NCBI GenBank assembly: GCA_001829505.1
Contig: MIBK01000009.1
Span: 2,655 to 11,111 of the forward strand
DNA length: 8,457 nucleotides
Source: Spirochaetes bacterium RBG_16_67_19
Lineage (GTDB): Bacteria > Spirochaetota > Spirochaetia > SZUA-6 > DRHE01
Direction of reading: 5' to 3'
Each line of letters begins with the position of its first letter. Within the stretch, counting starts at the first letter, position 1. The notes below the pieces were generated by a model. That model saw nothing but the letters and a program-made list of their open reading frames with translations. It was not told the DNA's origin and did not search any database. Positions 1 through 6,249 of the stretch are shown in pieces. The position numbers and the translations under genes were made by a program.

Positions 1-27
1 GCCCGGCTGGGGCCGGCGCAGGAGTAG
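1..27 (+). CDS. C-terminal end of an upstream gene (possibly BatD-like)
   Basis: Frame 1 reads A-R-L-G-P-A-Q-E and then TAG at 25-27, three bases before the next ATG. Only eight residues are visible, so no family can be assigned from them. The tight spacing, and the AGGAG at 20-24 that lies at the end of this frame and serves the next gene, indicate a coupled operon partner. In Bat-type operons the gene before BatE is usually BatD, which is an inference from context only. Confidence 0.45.
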   Translation, partial: ARLGPAQE

Positions 28-30
28 GCC

Positions 31-843
31 ATGCGACGCACGCTGGCCCTGCTGCTGTTGATCCTGTTCCTGGCAGCTGACGGCGCCGCGGCCCAGGACC
101 GGGAGCGCCTGGTGGCGCTGCTGGAGCAGGGCCAGGACCTGTTCGGCAGGGCGAACAACAGCGCAGAGGCGGAGGAGGCGCGGGTCCTGTACGAGCGGGC
201 CCTGGACCGCTTCCTGACCGTGCTGGAGGAGGGGGGGGCGCGCAACGCCCGCCTGCTGTACAACATCGGCAACACCTACTTCCTGCTGGGCGAGCTGGGC
301 AATGCGGTGCTGTACCTGCGCCGCGCCGAGCTGCTGGACCCCGCGGACCGCAACCTGCAGCACAACCTGCGCTTCGTGCGTTCGCAGCGCCCCGACCGCC
401 TGGCCCCGGACCAGCTCTCGGCGGCGGCCCGCACCGTGCTGTTCTGGCACTACCTGCTGCCGCGCCCGCTCAAGCTCTACCTGTTCACCGCCGCCTTCGC
501 CGCGGGCTGCCTGCTGGGCGCCTGGGTCCTGCTGAGCGGGGCGGGCCGGCGCCGGGGCCGCTGGTGGTCCGCGGCCCTCGGCGGAGCGGCTCTTCTGCTG
601 CTGGGTTCGCTGTTGGCGGGGGAAACGGGCGCGCGCTCCCGGCGGGACGGGGTGGTCCTGGTCGGCGAGGTGGTGGCGCGCAAGGGCGACGGCACCGCCT
701 ACCAGTCCAGCTTCGTGGACCCGCTGCACGCGGGCACCGAGTTCCGCCTGCTGGAGCAGCGCGCGGGCTGGTACCGCATCCGCCTCAGCGACGGCAGGAC
801 TGCCTGGATTCCGGCGGAAGCGGCGGAGCTGGTGCGCCTGTAA
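31..843 (+). CDS. BatE-like TPR and SH3 domain membrane protein
   Basis: A 270-residue protein. Residues 1-21 form a signal peptide (Arg-Arg, a Leu-rich core, then an Ala-rich cleavage site before Gln22). Residues about 45-115 look like tetratricopeptide repeats, with the motif LLYNIGNTYFLLGELGNAV and a DPADRNLQHNL tail. Two hydrophobic segments follow at about 146-169 and 178-197. Residues about 206-269 form a bacterial SH3-like domain containing GWYRIRLSDGRTAWIP. This order matches BatE of the Bat (Bacteroides aerotolerance) operons. With two membrane spans after the signal peptide, both the TPR and SH3 parts would lie on the periplasmic side. BatE is thought to work with the VWA-domain proteins BatA and BatB, which are not visible here. 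AGGAG lies six bases before the ATG. The gene converges on the GNAT remnant with a 23-base gap (844-866) in which I see no strong terminator hairpin. The domain call is firm; the BatE name rests on architecture and position. Confidence 0.85.
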   Translation: MRRTLALLLLILFLAADGAAAQDRERLVALLEQGQDLFGRANNSAEAEEARVLYERALDRFLTVLEEGGARNARLLYNIGNTYFLLGELGNAVLYLRRAELLDPADRNLQHNLRFVRSQRPDRLAPDQLSAAARTVLFWHYLLPRPLKLYLFTAAFAAGCLLGAWVLLSGAGRRRGRWWSAALGGAALLLLGSLLAGETGARSRRDGVVLVGEVVARKGDGTAYQSSFVDPLHAGTEFRLLEQRAGWYRIRLSDGRTAWIPAEAAELVRL

Positions 844-866
844 ACCGCCGCCTTTAGGCCGGGCCC

Positions 867-1191
867 TCAGTCCACCAGCGGCTTGTACATGACCAGGGCG
901 TCCACGTAGCCCAGGCGGGCGTGGCGGAAGGCGCCGGGCAGCACGCCGATCACCGCGAAGCCATGCTTCTTCCACAGCCGGATGGCGCCCTCGTTGGCGC
1001 AGACCACCAGGTTGTACTGCATGGCCCGGAAGCCCCGGGCCCGCGCCTCCTTCATAGCCCTGGGCGATGACCGGGAGGGCTCCGCTTCGCCGATGTCCGG
1101 GGCAAAAGCGTAGGTCTCCCCGGCGCGGAACACGGGCTCCAGGATCCGCCAGACCGCGGGCCTAGGGCTGGAAGGGCTGGATTCGGATCAC
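867..1191 (-). pseudogene. GNAT N-acetyltransferase remnant, frameshifted and internally deleted
   Basis: The likely original start is GTG at 1191-1189, overlapping the TGA of the DUF4386-like gene as GTGA. It reads V-I-R-I-Q-P-F-Q-P and hits TAG at 1164-1162. The next frame then continues with PAVWRILEPVFRAGETYAFAPDIGEAE, a typical N-terminal region of one GNAT group, so a net frame change lies near 1160-1170. After about residue 35 the sequence jumps to EARARGFRAMQYNLVV, NEGAIRLWKKHGF and GYVDALVMYKPL, which is the C-terminal part of the fold. The central strands and motif A, with the acetyl-CoA pyrophosphate loop (R/Q-x-x-G-x-G/A), are absent. Only about 108 codons remain where the family usually has about 160-170. 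It could not bind acetyl-CoA normally. A shorter frame from GTG 1133-1131 exists but would encode the same incomplete domain. The alternative is an assembly error in this contig. Confidence 0.75.
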
Positions 1192-1928
1192 GCGCCGGGC
1201 TGGCCGGCCAGCCGGAAGAGGCCCAAGGCCACCAGCAGGTCCCAGGCCAGGCTCAGCGGCCCGCCGATGGCGGCGAACAGGAAGGTGCCCCGGAATCCCG
1301 GAGCGAAGTCCGCGGTGATCTCGAAGAGCAGCAGCAGGCCGAAGCCGGCGATGCCCAGGATCGCGCTGGCCTTGCTGAAGATCCCGGCCCGCAGCATGAC
1401 GAGCGAAAGGCCCAGCCCGGCCAGCGTCGAGAAGAAGAAGGCCAGGAAGGTGCCCGGGGTGTGGCTCTGGCCCACGGCCAGCATGGCCTCGCCAGCCGCC
1501 GCCAGCGCGGAGCGCTGCGTCTCGGTGCCGGCCGCGGCGTAGCGGCTGCTCAGCTCCAGCATGGGAAAGGCCCGGTTCCCGGCCAGGAACACCGCCACTC
1601 CGAGCAGGGCGGCGATCAGGAACAAGCCGGCGAAGGCCTGGTGGGTCCGCCGGTGCGCGGCGTAGAGGGCGTAGGTCAGGGGGATCGACAGGAAGGTGAA
1701 GATGATGTTCAGCAGGCCGAGGTTGCGCATCCCCAGGAAGGGGCTGCCGCGGTACAGGGTGAACCAGTCCACCGCGGTCACGGGTCCGGCGAACATTCCC
1801 CCGCCCGGCAGAAAGGTGATGCCGATCTCGGCCAGTCCGTTCAGTACCGTGAGCAGGGCGGCCACCCCGCCCACGACGTAAAGGACCTTCCAGGCGGACC
1901 GGGAAGGCTCCGCAAGGTTCGCGGTCAT
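1188..1928 (-). CDS. DUF4386-like six-helix membrane protein
   Basis: A 246-residue integral membrane protein with predicted helices at about 15-38, 66-92, 97-117, 158-179, 185-204 and 213-240. The helix pattern, the loop ending near LAVGQSHTPGTFLAFFFSTL, and the length of about 230-250 residues resemble the DUF4386 family, whose function is unknown. No catalytic or metal-binding residues stand out. AGGAGGAG lies five to six bases before the ATG and overlaps the stop region of the DUF4260 gene (nine-base gap, 1929-1937), so translation is probably coupled. The TGA stop overlaps the GTG of the damaged GNAT gene. The membrane assignment is secure; the DUF number is from memory of the family pattern and less certain. 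Confidence 0.75.
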   Translation of the reverse strand: MTANLAEPSRSAWKVLYVVGGVAALLTVLNGLAEIGITFLPGGGMFAGPVTAVDWFTLYRGSPFLGMRNLGLLNIIFTFLSIPLTYALYAAHRRTHQAFAGLFLIAALLGVAVFLAGNRAFPMLELSSRYAAAGTETQRSALAAAGEAMLAVGQSHTPGTFLAFFFSTLAGLGLSLVMLRAGIFSKASAILGIAGFGLLLLFEITADFAPGFRGTFLFAAIGGPLSLAWDLLVALGLFRLAGQPGA

Positions 1929-1937
1929 GCTCTCCTC

Positions 1938-2279
1938 CTATTGTCCCAGATGGGTGTGCTCGAAGCGGTCCCCGTATTTTAGCCCGAAATGGAACACTCG
2001 ATCGAGGGAGGAGTGGGCGAAAAGAATCACGCCGGCGAGCTGCAGGACCGGCACCGGGAGCAGGGCTCCCAGGACGTAGAGGCAGATCGCCAGCGCCCGA
2101 TGGTGGATGAAATTGTAGAGCCAGGCGCCGGCCCGCGGGCCAGCCAGGTAGCCCAGCATCCCGATGTCCGGGGCGAACAGCAGCAGCGGGAACCACCACC
2201 AGGCGTAGCCGATCCGCGAGAACAGGAAGATCGACAGCAGGAATAGGAAGGCCTCTTCGATGCGCAGCAGGGTCTTCAT
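1938..2279 (-). CDS. DUF4260 family membrane protein
   Basis: A 113-residue protein with about four hydrophobic segments (roughly 8-20, 26-45, 62-75 and 78-92). It carries the DUF4260 signature LLLFAPDIGMLGYLAGPR, then AWLYNFIHHRALAI, FAHSSLDRVFHFGLKY, and the ending HTHLG. The function of the family is unknown. Several conserved His and Asp residues (the FIHH pair, HSSLDR, the C-terminal HTH) sit near membrane borders. The ATG has no good Shine-Dalgarno of its own. Instead it overlaps the stop codon of an 8-codon ORF that starts on the stop of the upstream VOC gene, which suggests translation by re-initiation. The next gene follows after nine bases. Confidence 0.88.
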   Translation of the reverse strand: MKTLLRIEEAFLFLLSIFLFSRIGYAWWWFPLLLFAPDIGMLGYLAGPRAGAWLYNFIHHRALAICLYVLGALLPVPVLQLAGVILFAHSSLDRVFHFGLKYGDRFEHTHLGQ

Positions 2280-2302
2280 GGGCGGCTAAGCCAGCGTTTC
2301 AT
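2276..2302 (-). CDS. 8-codon bridging ORF between the VOC and DUF4260 genes
   Basis: On the minus strand ATG at 2302-2300 overlaps the TGA stop of the VOC gene (ATGA). It reads M-K-R-W-L-S-R-P and stops at TGA 2278-2276, which overlaps the ATG of DUF4260 (again ATGA). It could carry terminating ribosomes from one gene to the next, because the DUF4260 start has no clear Shine-Dalgarno. The peptide itself is unlikely to have a function. The arrangement is directly visible; its use is an inference, and chance is possible for so short a frame. Confidence 0.3.
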   Translation of the reverse strand: MKRWLSRP

Positions 2303-2724
2303 GACTTTTCGGCGAAGCTCACCATCCACTGGACGCCGAACCTGTCCGCGAACATGCCGAAGTATTCGCCCCAGAACATCTTCTGCATGGGCAGTTCGAC
2401 CTTGCCGCCCTTGGAAAGGCCGTTGAAGACCCGATCGGCCTCCTGCTTGCTGTCGACGTTGATCGAAATATAGAAATTGTTGCCGGCGGTGTACTTGTGG
2501 CCCATGGATTCCATGGTGTCCGAGGCCATCAGCCGGATCCCATTGCCGATGGGCAGGGCGATGTGCATGATCTTGTCGCGGTCGGCGGGGGGCACCTTGT
2601 CCGCCTCGGGGGTGTCCTTCATGCGCTGCACGGAGGAGAACTCGCCGCCGAACACGGACTTGTACAGCTTGAAGGCTTCCTCGGTGGTGCCTGGGAAATT
2701 CAGGTATGGGTTGATCGTGGTCAT
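2299..2724 (-). CDS. VOC superfamily protein, PhnB/YjdN-like
   Basis: A 141-residue protein of the vicinal oxygen chelate fold, closest to the PhnB-like group often annotated as 3-demethylubiquinone-9 3-methyltransferase-like. Recognisable parts are the start INPYLNFPGTTEEAFKLYKSVFGGE, the central IMHIALPIGNGIRLMASDT, the YISINVDSKQEADRVFNGL helix region, and the ending FWGEYFGMFADRFGVQWMV. Length and order match complete family members. Metal-dependent activity is not assured: many members of this group have no known reaction, so substrate and role stay open. GGAGG precedes the ATG by about eight bases. The gene uses more A- and T-containing codons (AAA, GAA, ATA) than its neighbours, and an AT-rich gap lies upstream. 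Together these hint at a separate origin or its own promoter. Confidence 0.9.
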   Translation of the reverse strand: MTTINPYLNFPGTTEEAFKLYKSVFGGEFSSVQRMKDTPEADKVPPADRDKIMHIALPIGNGIRLMASDTMESMGHKYTAGNNFYISINVDSKQEADRVFNGLSKGGKVELPMQKMFWGEYFGMFADRFGVQWMVSFAEKS

Positions 2725-2798
2725 GAGTGGGATCCTCCCTCTGGTGATTTTATACGACTATTTAGCTAAGGTATTATCTGAAAAAGAAAACGGCAACT
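2725..2798 (-). promoter_or_regulatory. AT-rich intergenic gap with possible promoter for the VOC-DUF4260-DUF4386 genes
   Basis: This is the only sizeable gap in the minus-strand run and is clearly richer in A and T than the surrounding DNA. On the minus strand it contains TATAAAAT (2754-2747), a possible -10 element about 22 bases before the VOC ATG, and GATAAT (2778-2773) further upstream. No good -35 lies at 16-18 bases from either. A perfect 8-base palindrome TTAGCTAA lies at 2762-2769. Just after the DUF1810 stop, a weak imperfect stem (about 2818-2798) is followed by a T-rich tract (2790-2781), which could be a poor terminator. These are suggestions from sequence only. Confidence 0.35.
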
Positions 2799-3236
2799 TC
2801 AGCGCGGGCGCTTCAAGAGCTGGATGGTGCGCTCGTCGCGCTTGCCCTGGAAGTACTTTTCCAGCACCTGGGCGAACACGGAGCCCGGATGCTCCACGCA
2901 TTCGAACAGGGTCATGCTGGAGCGCAGCTTCAGGTCATCCGGGTAGGGGAAGATATCGGAGGCCGTCCTGCTCTCCACGGCCAGCACCGCTTGCGCGCAT
3001 TCGACCAGCCGGGAGCTCAGAAGAGGGTGCTGGAGGTAGGCCCGGGCCTCCTCGAGGTCCTTGATGGCATAATGCCTGGAGGTCGAAGAGTGCCCGAGCC
3101 CGTCGATCTGCGGAAAGATGAACCAGATCCAGTGGGTGCGCTTCCGGCCGCCACGCAGCTCCGCCAGAGCCTGGTCGTAGACCGGGGCCTGCGCCTTGAG
3201 GAAACGCTCCAGGTCGTGATGGATCGTGCCCGCCAC
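2799..3236 (-). CDS. DUF1810 family protein
   Basis: A 145-residue soluble protein that matches DUF1810 over its whole length: RFLKAQAPVYDQALAELRGGRK near the start, then HWIWFIFPQIDGLGHS, RHYAIKDLEEARAYLQHP, and DLKLRSSMTLFECV toward the end. The family is about 140 residues long and sometimes labelled calpastatin-like. Its biochemical role is unknown. The start is GTG at 3236-3234, placed directly after the TAG of the DUF1697 gene with no gap. A strong AAGGAGG (3248-3242) lies inside the end of that gene and supports this start, so the two genes should be translated together. Confidence 0.88.
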   Translation of the reverse strand: MAGTIHHDLERFLKAQAPVYDQALAELRGGRKRTHWIWFIFPQIDGLGHSSTSRHYAIKDLEEARAYLQHPLLSSRLVECAQAVLAVESRTASDIFPYPDDLKLRSSMTLFECVEHPGSVFAQVLEKYFQGKRDERTIQLLKRPR

Positions 3237-3779
3237 CTATCCCTCCTTGGCTGCTTTCAGGATCTTTCCGGCTGTGTGAAAAAACCGGGTCGTCGTCCGC
3301 TTGCCCAGCGCAGCGTCCAGGAAGCCCTGGGAGCTCGGCGGCCTGCCGTTCTGAATATACCAGACCACGTAGGCTTCGTGCTGCCGGGTCTGGAGGATCT
3401 GCATGTCCTTCTTGGGCGAGAACAGGGGCAGCTCCAGGTCGCCTCGTATGGGGTCGGCGGCGAAAACGACGCACAGGCGCATGTCCGGCGTGACTTTGAG
3501 CTGGCGAAACGGGTCGGCGGCCAGGATCGTTTCCAGCTCCGGAATGGTTCGCAGGAAAGCGGCCACTTCGTATCCCAGGGCTTTTTTCAGCTGGTCTTCA
3601 ATTTTTTTGGTGAGGCGGACAACGTCCTTGCTTGCGGTGTCGAAGAAAACGTTCCCGCTTTGGATATAGGTGCGCACGTTCCGCAGCCCCAGCTCCTCGA
3701 ACAATGGCCGCAGGACCTCCATGCGGACGGTGTGGCCGCCGACGTTGATGCCGCGCAGCAGCGCGATGTATTGCGTCAC
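3237..3779 (-). CDS. DUF1697 family protein
   Basis: A 180-residue protein of family DUF1697, function unknown. It opens with QYIALLRGINVGGHTVRM and continues with ELGLRNVRTYIQSGNVFFDT, both hallmarks of the family, followed by DQLKKALGYEVAAFLRT and a C-terminal region ending TRFFHTAGKIL. The length is normal. I place the start at GTG 3779-3777 because the conserved N-terminus begins there; the frame stays open far upstream, but only as an out-of-frame shadow of the symporter gene. The GTG overlaps the symporter TGA as GTGA, with no strong Shine-Dalgarno, so initiation probably depends on ribosomes finishing the symporter. The stop abuts the GTG of DUF1810. Confidence 0.88.
   Translation of the reverse strand: MTQYIALLRGINVGGHTVRMEVLRPLFEELGLRNVRTYIQSGNVFFDTASKDVVRLTKKIEDQLKKALGYEVAAFLRTIPELETILAADPFRQLKVTPDMRLCVVFAADPIRGDLELPLFSPKKDMQILQTRQHEAYVVWYIQNGRPPSSQGFLDAALGKRTTTRFFHTAGKILKAAKEG
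3242..3248 (-). promoter_or_regulatory. Ribosome binding site for DUF1810, inside the end of DUF1697
   Basis: The minus strand reads AAGGAGG here, five bases before the GTG of the DUF1810 gene and overlapping the last codons of DUF1697. It decides the GTG start and points to coupled translation. Confidence 0.75.
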
Positions 3780-5170
3780 TTGGCGGCGGCGGCGCGCCTC
3801 CGCACGGCGCGGGCGAGCAGCACCTGGGCGATCGCCACGAAAGCCACGTAGAGCAGACAGATCCCCAGCGACGCCCAGTAGAGAATGGGCCGGTTGTGCA
3901 CGTAGCCGTAGGCCGGGAGGTTGATCATCAGGATGAGCGGGATCGCCAGCACGAAGACCATGCCCGAGGCGTACATGTAGTCGGTAGCCACCGGGGTGCG
4001 GAAGTCGGGGTCCACCACCCGCAGCAGGGCCAGGCCCGTGGCCAGCGTGCCGGTGGCCGCCCCGTAGACGATCAGCATGCGCCCGAACTTGTGATCCGGA
4101 TAGATCCAGTGCCCGACGGCCGGGATCAGCCAGAAGGCCAGCACTCCCGCCACGGTGCCCATCACCAGGATGGGCAGCCAGAAGCGCAGGACCACCACCA
4201 GGCTGATGGCGCCCAGCGCCGCGGCCACCATTACGTCGACCGCCAGCCCCGCCACCCGGGTCAGGCTGCCGTCGTCGAAGGTGTGCTCGATGCGCATCAG
4301 CTTGAGCAGCCCGCGGACGACCATGGCGATGAGCGCGGCGAAGATGAAGCCGATCCCCCACAGGTTGACCGCGAAATCCCTGCCGACGGGCCCCACCGCG
4401 GTCAAGCCCACCGTGATCAGCCGCAGGAAAAGGTAGGTCAGGGTGTAGGTCAGCAGCACCACCGCCACGGTGTAGGTGTTGCCGTCGATGGCGATGCTGT
4501 CGGTGGTCAGGCGCGAGCCGACGGGCAGCTCGACTCCTTTGTCGTATACCCCCCGGGTGGAACTGGGCCGGCCGCCGGCGCCGATCTGGGCCCAGCCCTT
4601 GCGCAGGCCGCGGTTGATCAGCACGAGGCCGCCGAAGCAGGCCCAAAGGTAGCCCAGCGCGGCGAAGGTCAGCCCGACGCTGCCGCCGCCGGAAAAGCCG
4701 AAGCGCTCCCACCCCTGCCCGATGGCGAAGGCCTGCCCCGGTCCGGCGGAGAATCCCAACGGCAGCAGGAAGCCGAAGGCGGGGAACAGGTTGGGCATCA
4801 GGGTCCAGATGAACACGAAGGTCAGGACCAGGCCCACGGTGGCCTGCACCGCGTAGTGGGTGAGCAGGCTGATGCCGATGGAGAAGGCGCGCAGGCGCGT
4901 CTGGGCGTGCTTCTCGGCGGGACGGCGCAGCGTCATGGCCACGAAGCTCAGGTTCAACAGGTGGTAGGCAATCGCCTCCAGGCGCGAGGTGCTCAGCCCC
5001 AAATGCGGCCCGGCGAAATTGTAGAACACCATCAGCAGCAGCCCGGCGGTGATCGCGTTGGGGATCAGGAACTTCTGCAGGAAGCCAATCCGATAGCGCA
5101 GGAAGGTGGCCACCAGCAGTGCCGCGGCCACGATGCCCAGATCCAGGAACAGCAGCCAGGGAAAGTCCAT
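3776..5170 (-). CDS. GltS-family sodium/glutamate-type symporter
   Basis: A 464-residue inner-membrane transporter with ten or more hydrophobic segments arranged as two halves. The first half contains the Gly-rich re-entrant loop GFSAGPGQAFAIG (139-151), followed by GGGSVGLTFAALGYLWACFG. The second half contains YGAATGTLATGLALLRVVDP (369-388), the matching pore loop. These features place it in the ESS (GltS) family, which moves glutamate or related acids with sodium. It is longer than classical GltS (about 400 residues) because of a hydrophilic insert at about 188-232, as in a longer subgroup. The substrate may therefore not be glutamate. It lies nine bases after the dehydrogenase stop, and AGGAG overlapping that stop supports the ATG. 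Its own stop overlaps DUF1697. Co-transcription with the dehydrogenase suggests import of a carboxylate that is then metabolised, which is an inference. Confidence 0.87.
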   Translation of the reverse strand: MDFPWLLFLDLGIVAAALLVATFLRYRIGFLQKFLIPNAITAGLLLMVFYNFAGPHLGLSTSRLEAIAYHLLNLSFVAMTLRRPAEKHAQTRLRAFSIGISLLTHYAVQATVGLVLTFVFIWTLMPNLFPAFGFLLPLGFSAGPGQAFAIGQGWERFGFSGGGSVGLTFAALGYLWACFGGLVLINRGLRKGWAQIGAGGRPSSTRGVYDKGVELPVGSRLTTDSIAIDGNTYTVAVVLLTYTLTYLFLRLITVGLTAVGPVGRDFAVNLWGIGFIFAALIAMVVRGLLKLMRIEHTFDDGSLTRVAGLAVDVMVAAALGAISLVVVLRFWLPILVMGTVAGVLAFWLIPAVGHWIYPDHKFGRMLIVYGAATGTLATGLALLRVVDPDFRTPVATDYMYASGMVFVLAIPLILMINLPAYGYVHNRPILYWASLGICLLYVAFVAIAQVLLARAVRRRAAAAK

Positions 5171-5179
5171 GTGTATCTC

Positions 5180-6124
5180 CTATGGCGCCTGCATTTGATC
5201 CCAGCGCCTGATCTCGGCCAGAGCCTTGGCGATCCTCCCCTGTACGCGCGCGGCGCTTTCCGGGGTCCAGGAGTACAGGCCTTTGCCGCTTTTAATCCCC
5301 AGCTCGCCCCGGCGGACCCTCTCCCTGATCAACGGCGAAATCCTCGTGGAGCCGTCGAGCTCTCCGATGACGTTTTCCGCCGCCGCCTCCACCACGTCCA
5401 GCCCCGCCACGTCGCATACCTCGAACACGCCGGCGACGGACAACCGCCTGCCGATGCTGTTGCGGACCGCGATGTCCACGTCCTCGATCGTGACCACGCC
5501 TTTCTCCACCAGCGACAGGGCCTCGCGAAGCAGCGCGATCTGCAGCCGGTTGATGAGGAAACCGGGGACCGCCTTGGCCACGAGCACCGGCGCTTTTCCG
5601 GCTTCCCGCAGCAGGCTCATGATGGTGCTCACCGTGTCCTCGGAAGTGGCCGACCCGCGCACCACCTCCACCAGGGGGACCAGGTAGGGAGGATTGAAGA
5701 AGTGGGCCACAAGCACCCTGTCCGGTCGCTTGGTCGCCGAAGCAAGGGCATCCGGAAGCAGGGAAGAGGTGTTGCTGGCCAGAATGGCGTGGGCAGGGGC
5801 GGCGCGGTCCAGGTCCCTGAACACCTGGCGCTTGATGGCCAGGTCTTCGGCGACCGCCTCGATCAGCACGTCGCTGGCGGCCGCCGCGCGCGCCAGGTCC
5901 GTCGACGGCTCCAGCTGCGCCAGCGTGCGCGCTGCCGTCTCTTCGCCGATCAGCTGGAGGCGGGTTAGCATCGCTAGGTTCTGGCGGATCCTGTCCATGG
6001 CCCGCGACAGCGCCTCGTCGGACACATCCACCAGCCGCACCGGGTGGCCGGCCGTGGCCAGCTCCTGGGCGATGGCATGGCCCATCAGACCACCGCCGAT
6101 GACTCCAATGGTCTTTGCCGGCAT
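5180..6124 (-). CDS. 3-hydroxyacyl-CoA dehydrogenase family protein
   Basis: A 314-residue NAD-dependent dehydrogenase. The Rossmann motif GVIGGGLMG (G10, G12, G15) is followed by Asp33, which favours NAD. The catalytic region shows SNTSS (117-121), HFFNPP with His141 and Asn144, LVEVV with Glu153 forming the usual His-Glu pair, and GFLINRL with Asn192. The C-terminal helical domain ends with the typical GIKSGKGLYSW. The HFFNPPYLVPLVEVV form resembles lambda-crystallin/L-gulonate dehydrogenase-like and other hydroxy-acid members as well as acyl-CoA enzymes, so a free 3-hydroxy acid substrate is possible. The start is ATG 6124-6122. A GTG 18 bases upstream is in frame, but the purine-rich GAGGGGGGAT at 6140-6131 lies just downstream of it and fits as the ribosome site for the ATG. 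It is the first gene of the minus-strand run and lies divergent to the ThDP enzyme. Confidence 0.9.
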   Translation of the reverse strand: MPAKTIGVIGGGLMGHAIAQELATAGHPVRLVDVSDEALSRAMDRIRQNLAMLTRLQLIGEETAARTLAQLEPSTDLARAAAASDVLIEAVAEDLAIKRQVFRDLDRAAPAHAILASNTSSLLPDALASATKRPDRVLVAHFFNPPYLVPLVEVVRGSATSEDTVSTIMSLLREAGKAPVLVAKAVPGFLINRLQIALLREALSLVEKGVVTIEDVDIAVRNSIGRRLSVAGVFEVCDVAGLDVVEAAAENVIGELDGSTRISPLIRERVRRGELGIKSGKGLYSWTPESAARVQGRIAKALAEIRRWDQMQAP

Positions 6125-6132
6125 GAAATGAT

Positions 6133-6140
6133 CCCCCCTC
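6133..6140 (-). promoter_or_regulatory. Ribosome binding site for the hydroxyacyl-CoA dehydrogenase
   Basis: The minus strand reads GAGGGGGG here, eight bases before the ATG at 6124. It favours this start over the in-frame GTG 18 bases further upstream. Confidence 0.6.
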
Positions 6141-6168
6141 ACAGGACCGGTTCGACGCCTCGCCGCCT

Positions 6169-6198
6169 AGTATACGACAATGGCGATCAACAATTCAA
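6169..6198 (-). promoter_or_regulatory. Predicted sigma-70 promoter for the dehydrogenase-symporter run
   Basis: On the minus strand TTGAAT (6198-6193, four of six matches to TTGACA) and TATACT (6174-6169, five of six matches to TATAAT) are separated by 18 bases. Transcription would start around 6162, leaving a leader of about 38 bases before the dehydrogenase ATG. The region is AT-rich against a GC-rich background, which supports a promoter. Confidence 0.55.
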
Positions 6199-6210
6199 CG
6201 GAACTATACT
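6182..6210 (+). promoter_or_regulatory. Predicted promoter for the ThDP enzyme
   Basis: TATACT at 6205-6210 is a good -10 element, 39 bases before the ATG. The -35 position (about 6182-6187) is a poor match, so an activator or a different sigma factor may be involved. An alternative -10 is TAGATT (6217-6222) with TTCAAC (6194-6199) at 17-base spacing. It overlaps the divergent promoter, so the two may compete. Confidence 0.4.
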
Positions 6211-6249
6211 ATGTTGTAGATTACGGGGCGGCAGGCGGGAGGAGGGGGT

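Noticed and set aside
844..866. Possible terminator between the convergent BatE-like and GNAT genes
   Set aside because: Short GC-rich complementary bits exist, but there is no stable stem followed by a T tract on either strand.
1162..2199. A 345-codon minus-strand open frame across the DUF4260 and DUF4386-like genes
   Set aside because: It is Pro-, Arg- and Gly-rich and out of frame with two recognisable membrane proteins. Only its last nine codons matter, because they are the original N-terminus of the broken GNAT gene.
3780..4712. Upstream extension of the DUF1697 reading frame
   Set aside because: This stretch is an out-of-frame shadow of the symporter gene. The conserved DUF1697 N-terminus begins at GTG 3779.
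3896..5968. A 690-codon open frame on the plus strand opposite the symporter and dehydrogenase genes
   Set aside because: Its product is a low-complexity mix of Gly, Gln, His, Arg and Asp with no domain, typical of antisense frames in GC-rich DNA. The minus-strand genes have clear family motifs.
6125..6249. Riboswitch or small RNA in the divergent intergenic region
   Set aside because: The leaders are short (about 35-40 bases each) and I see no THI-box or other aptamer-like conserved core. Promoters explain the AT-rich sequence.
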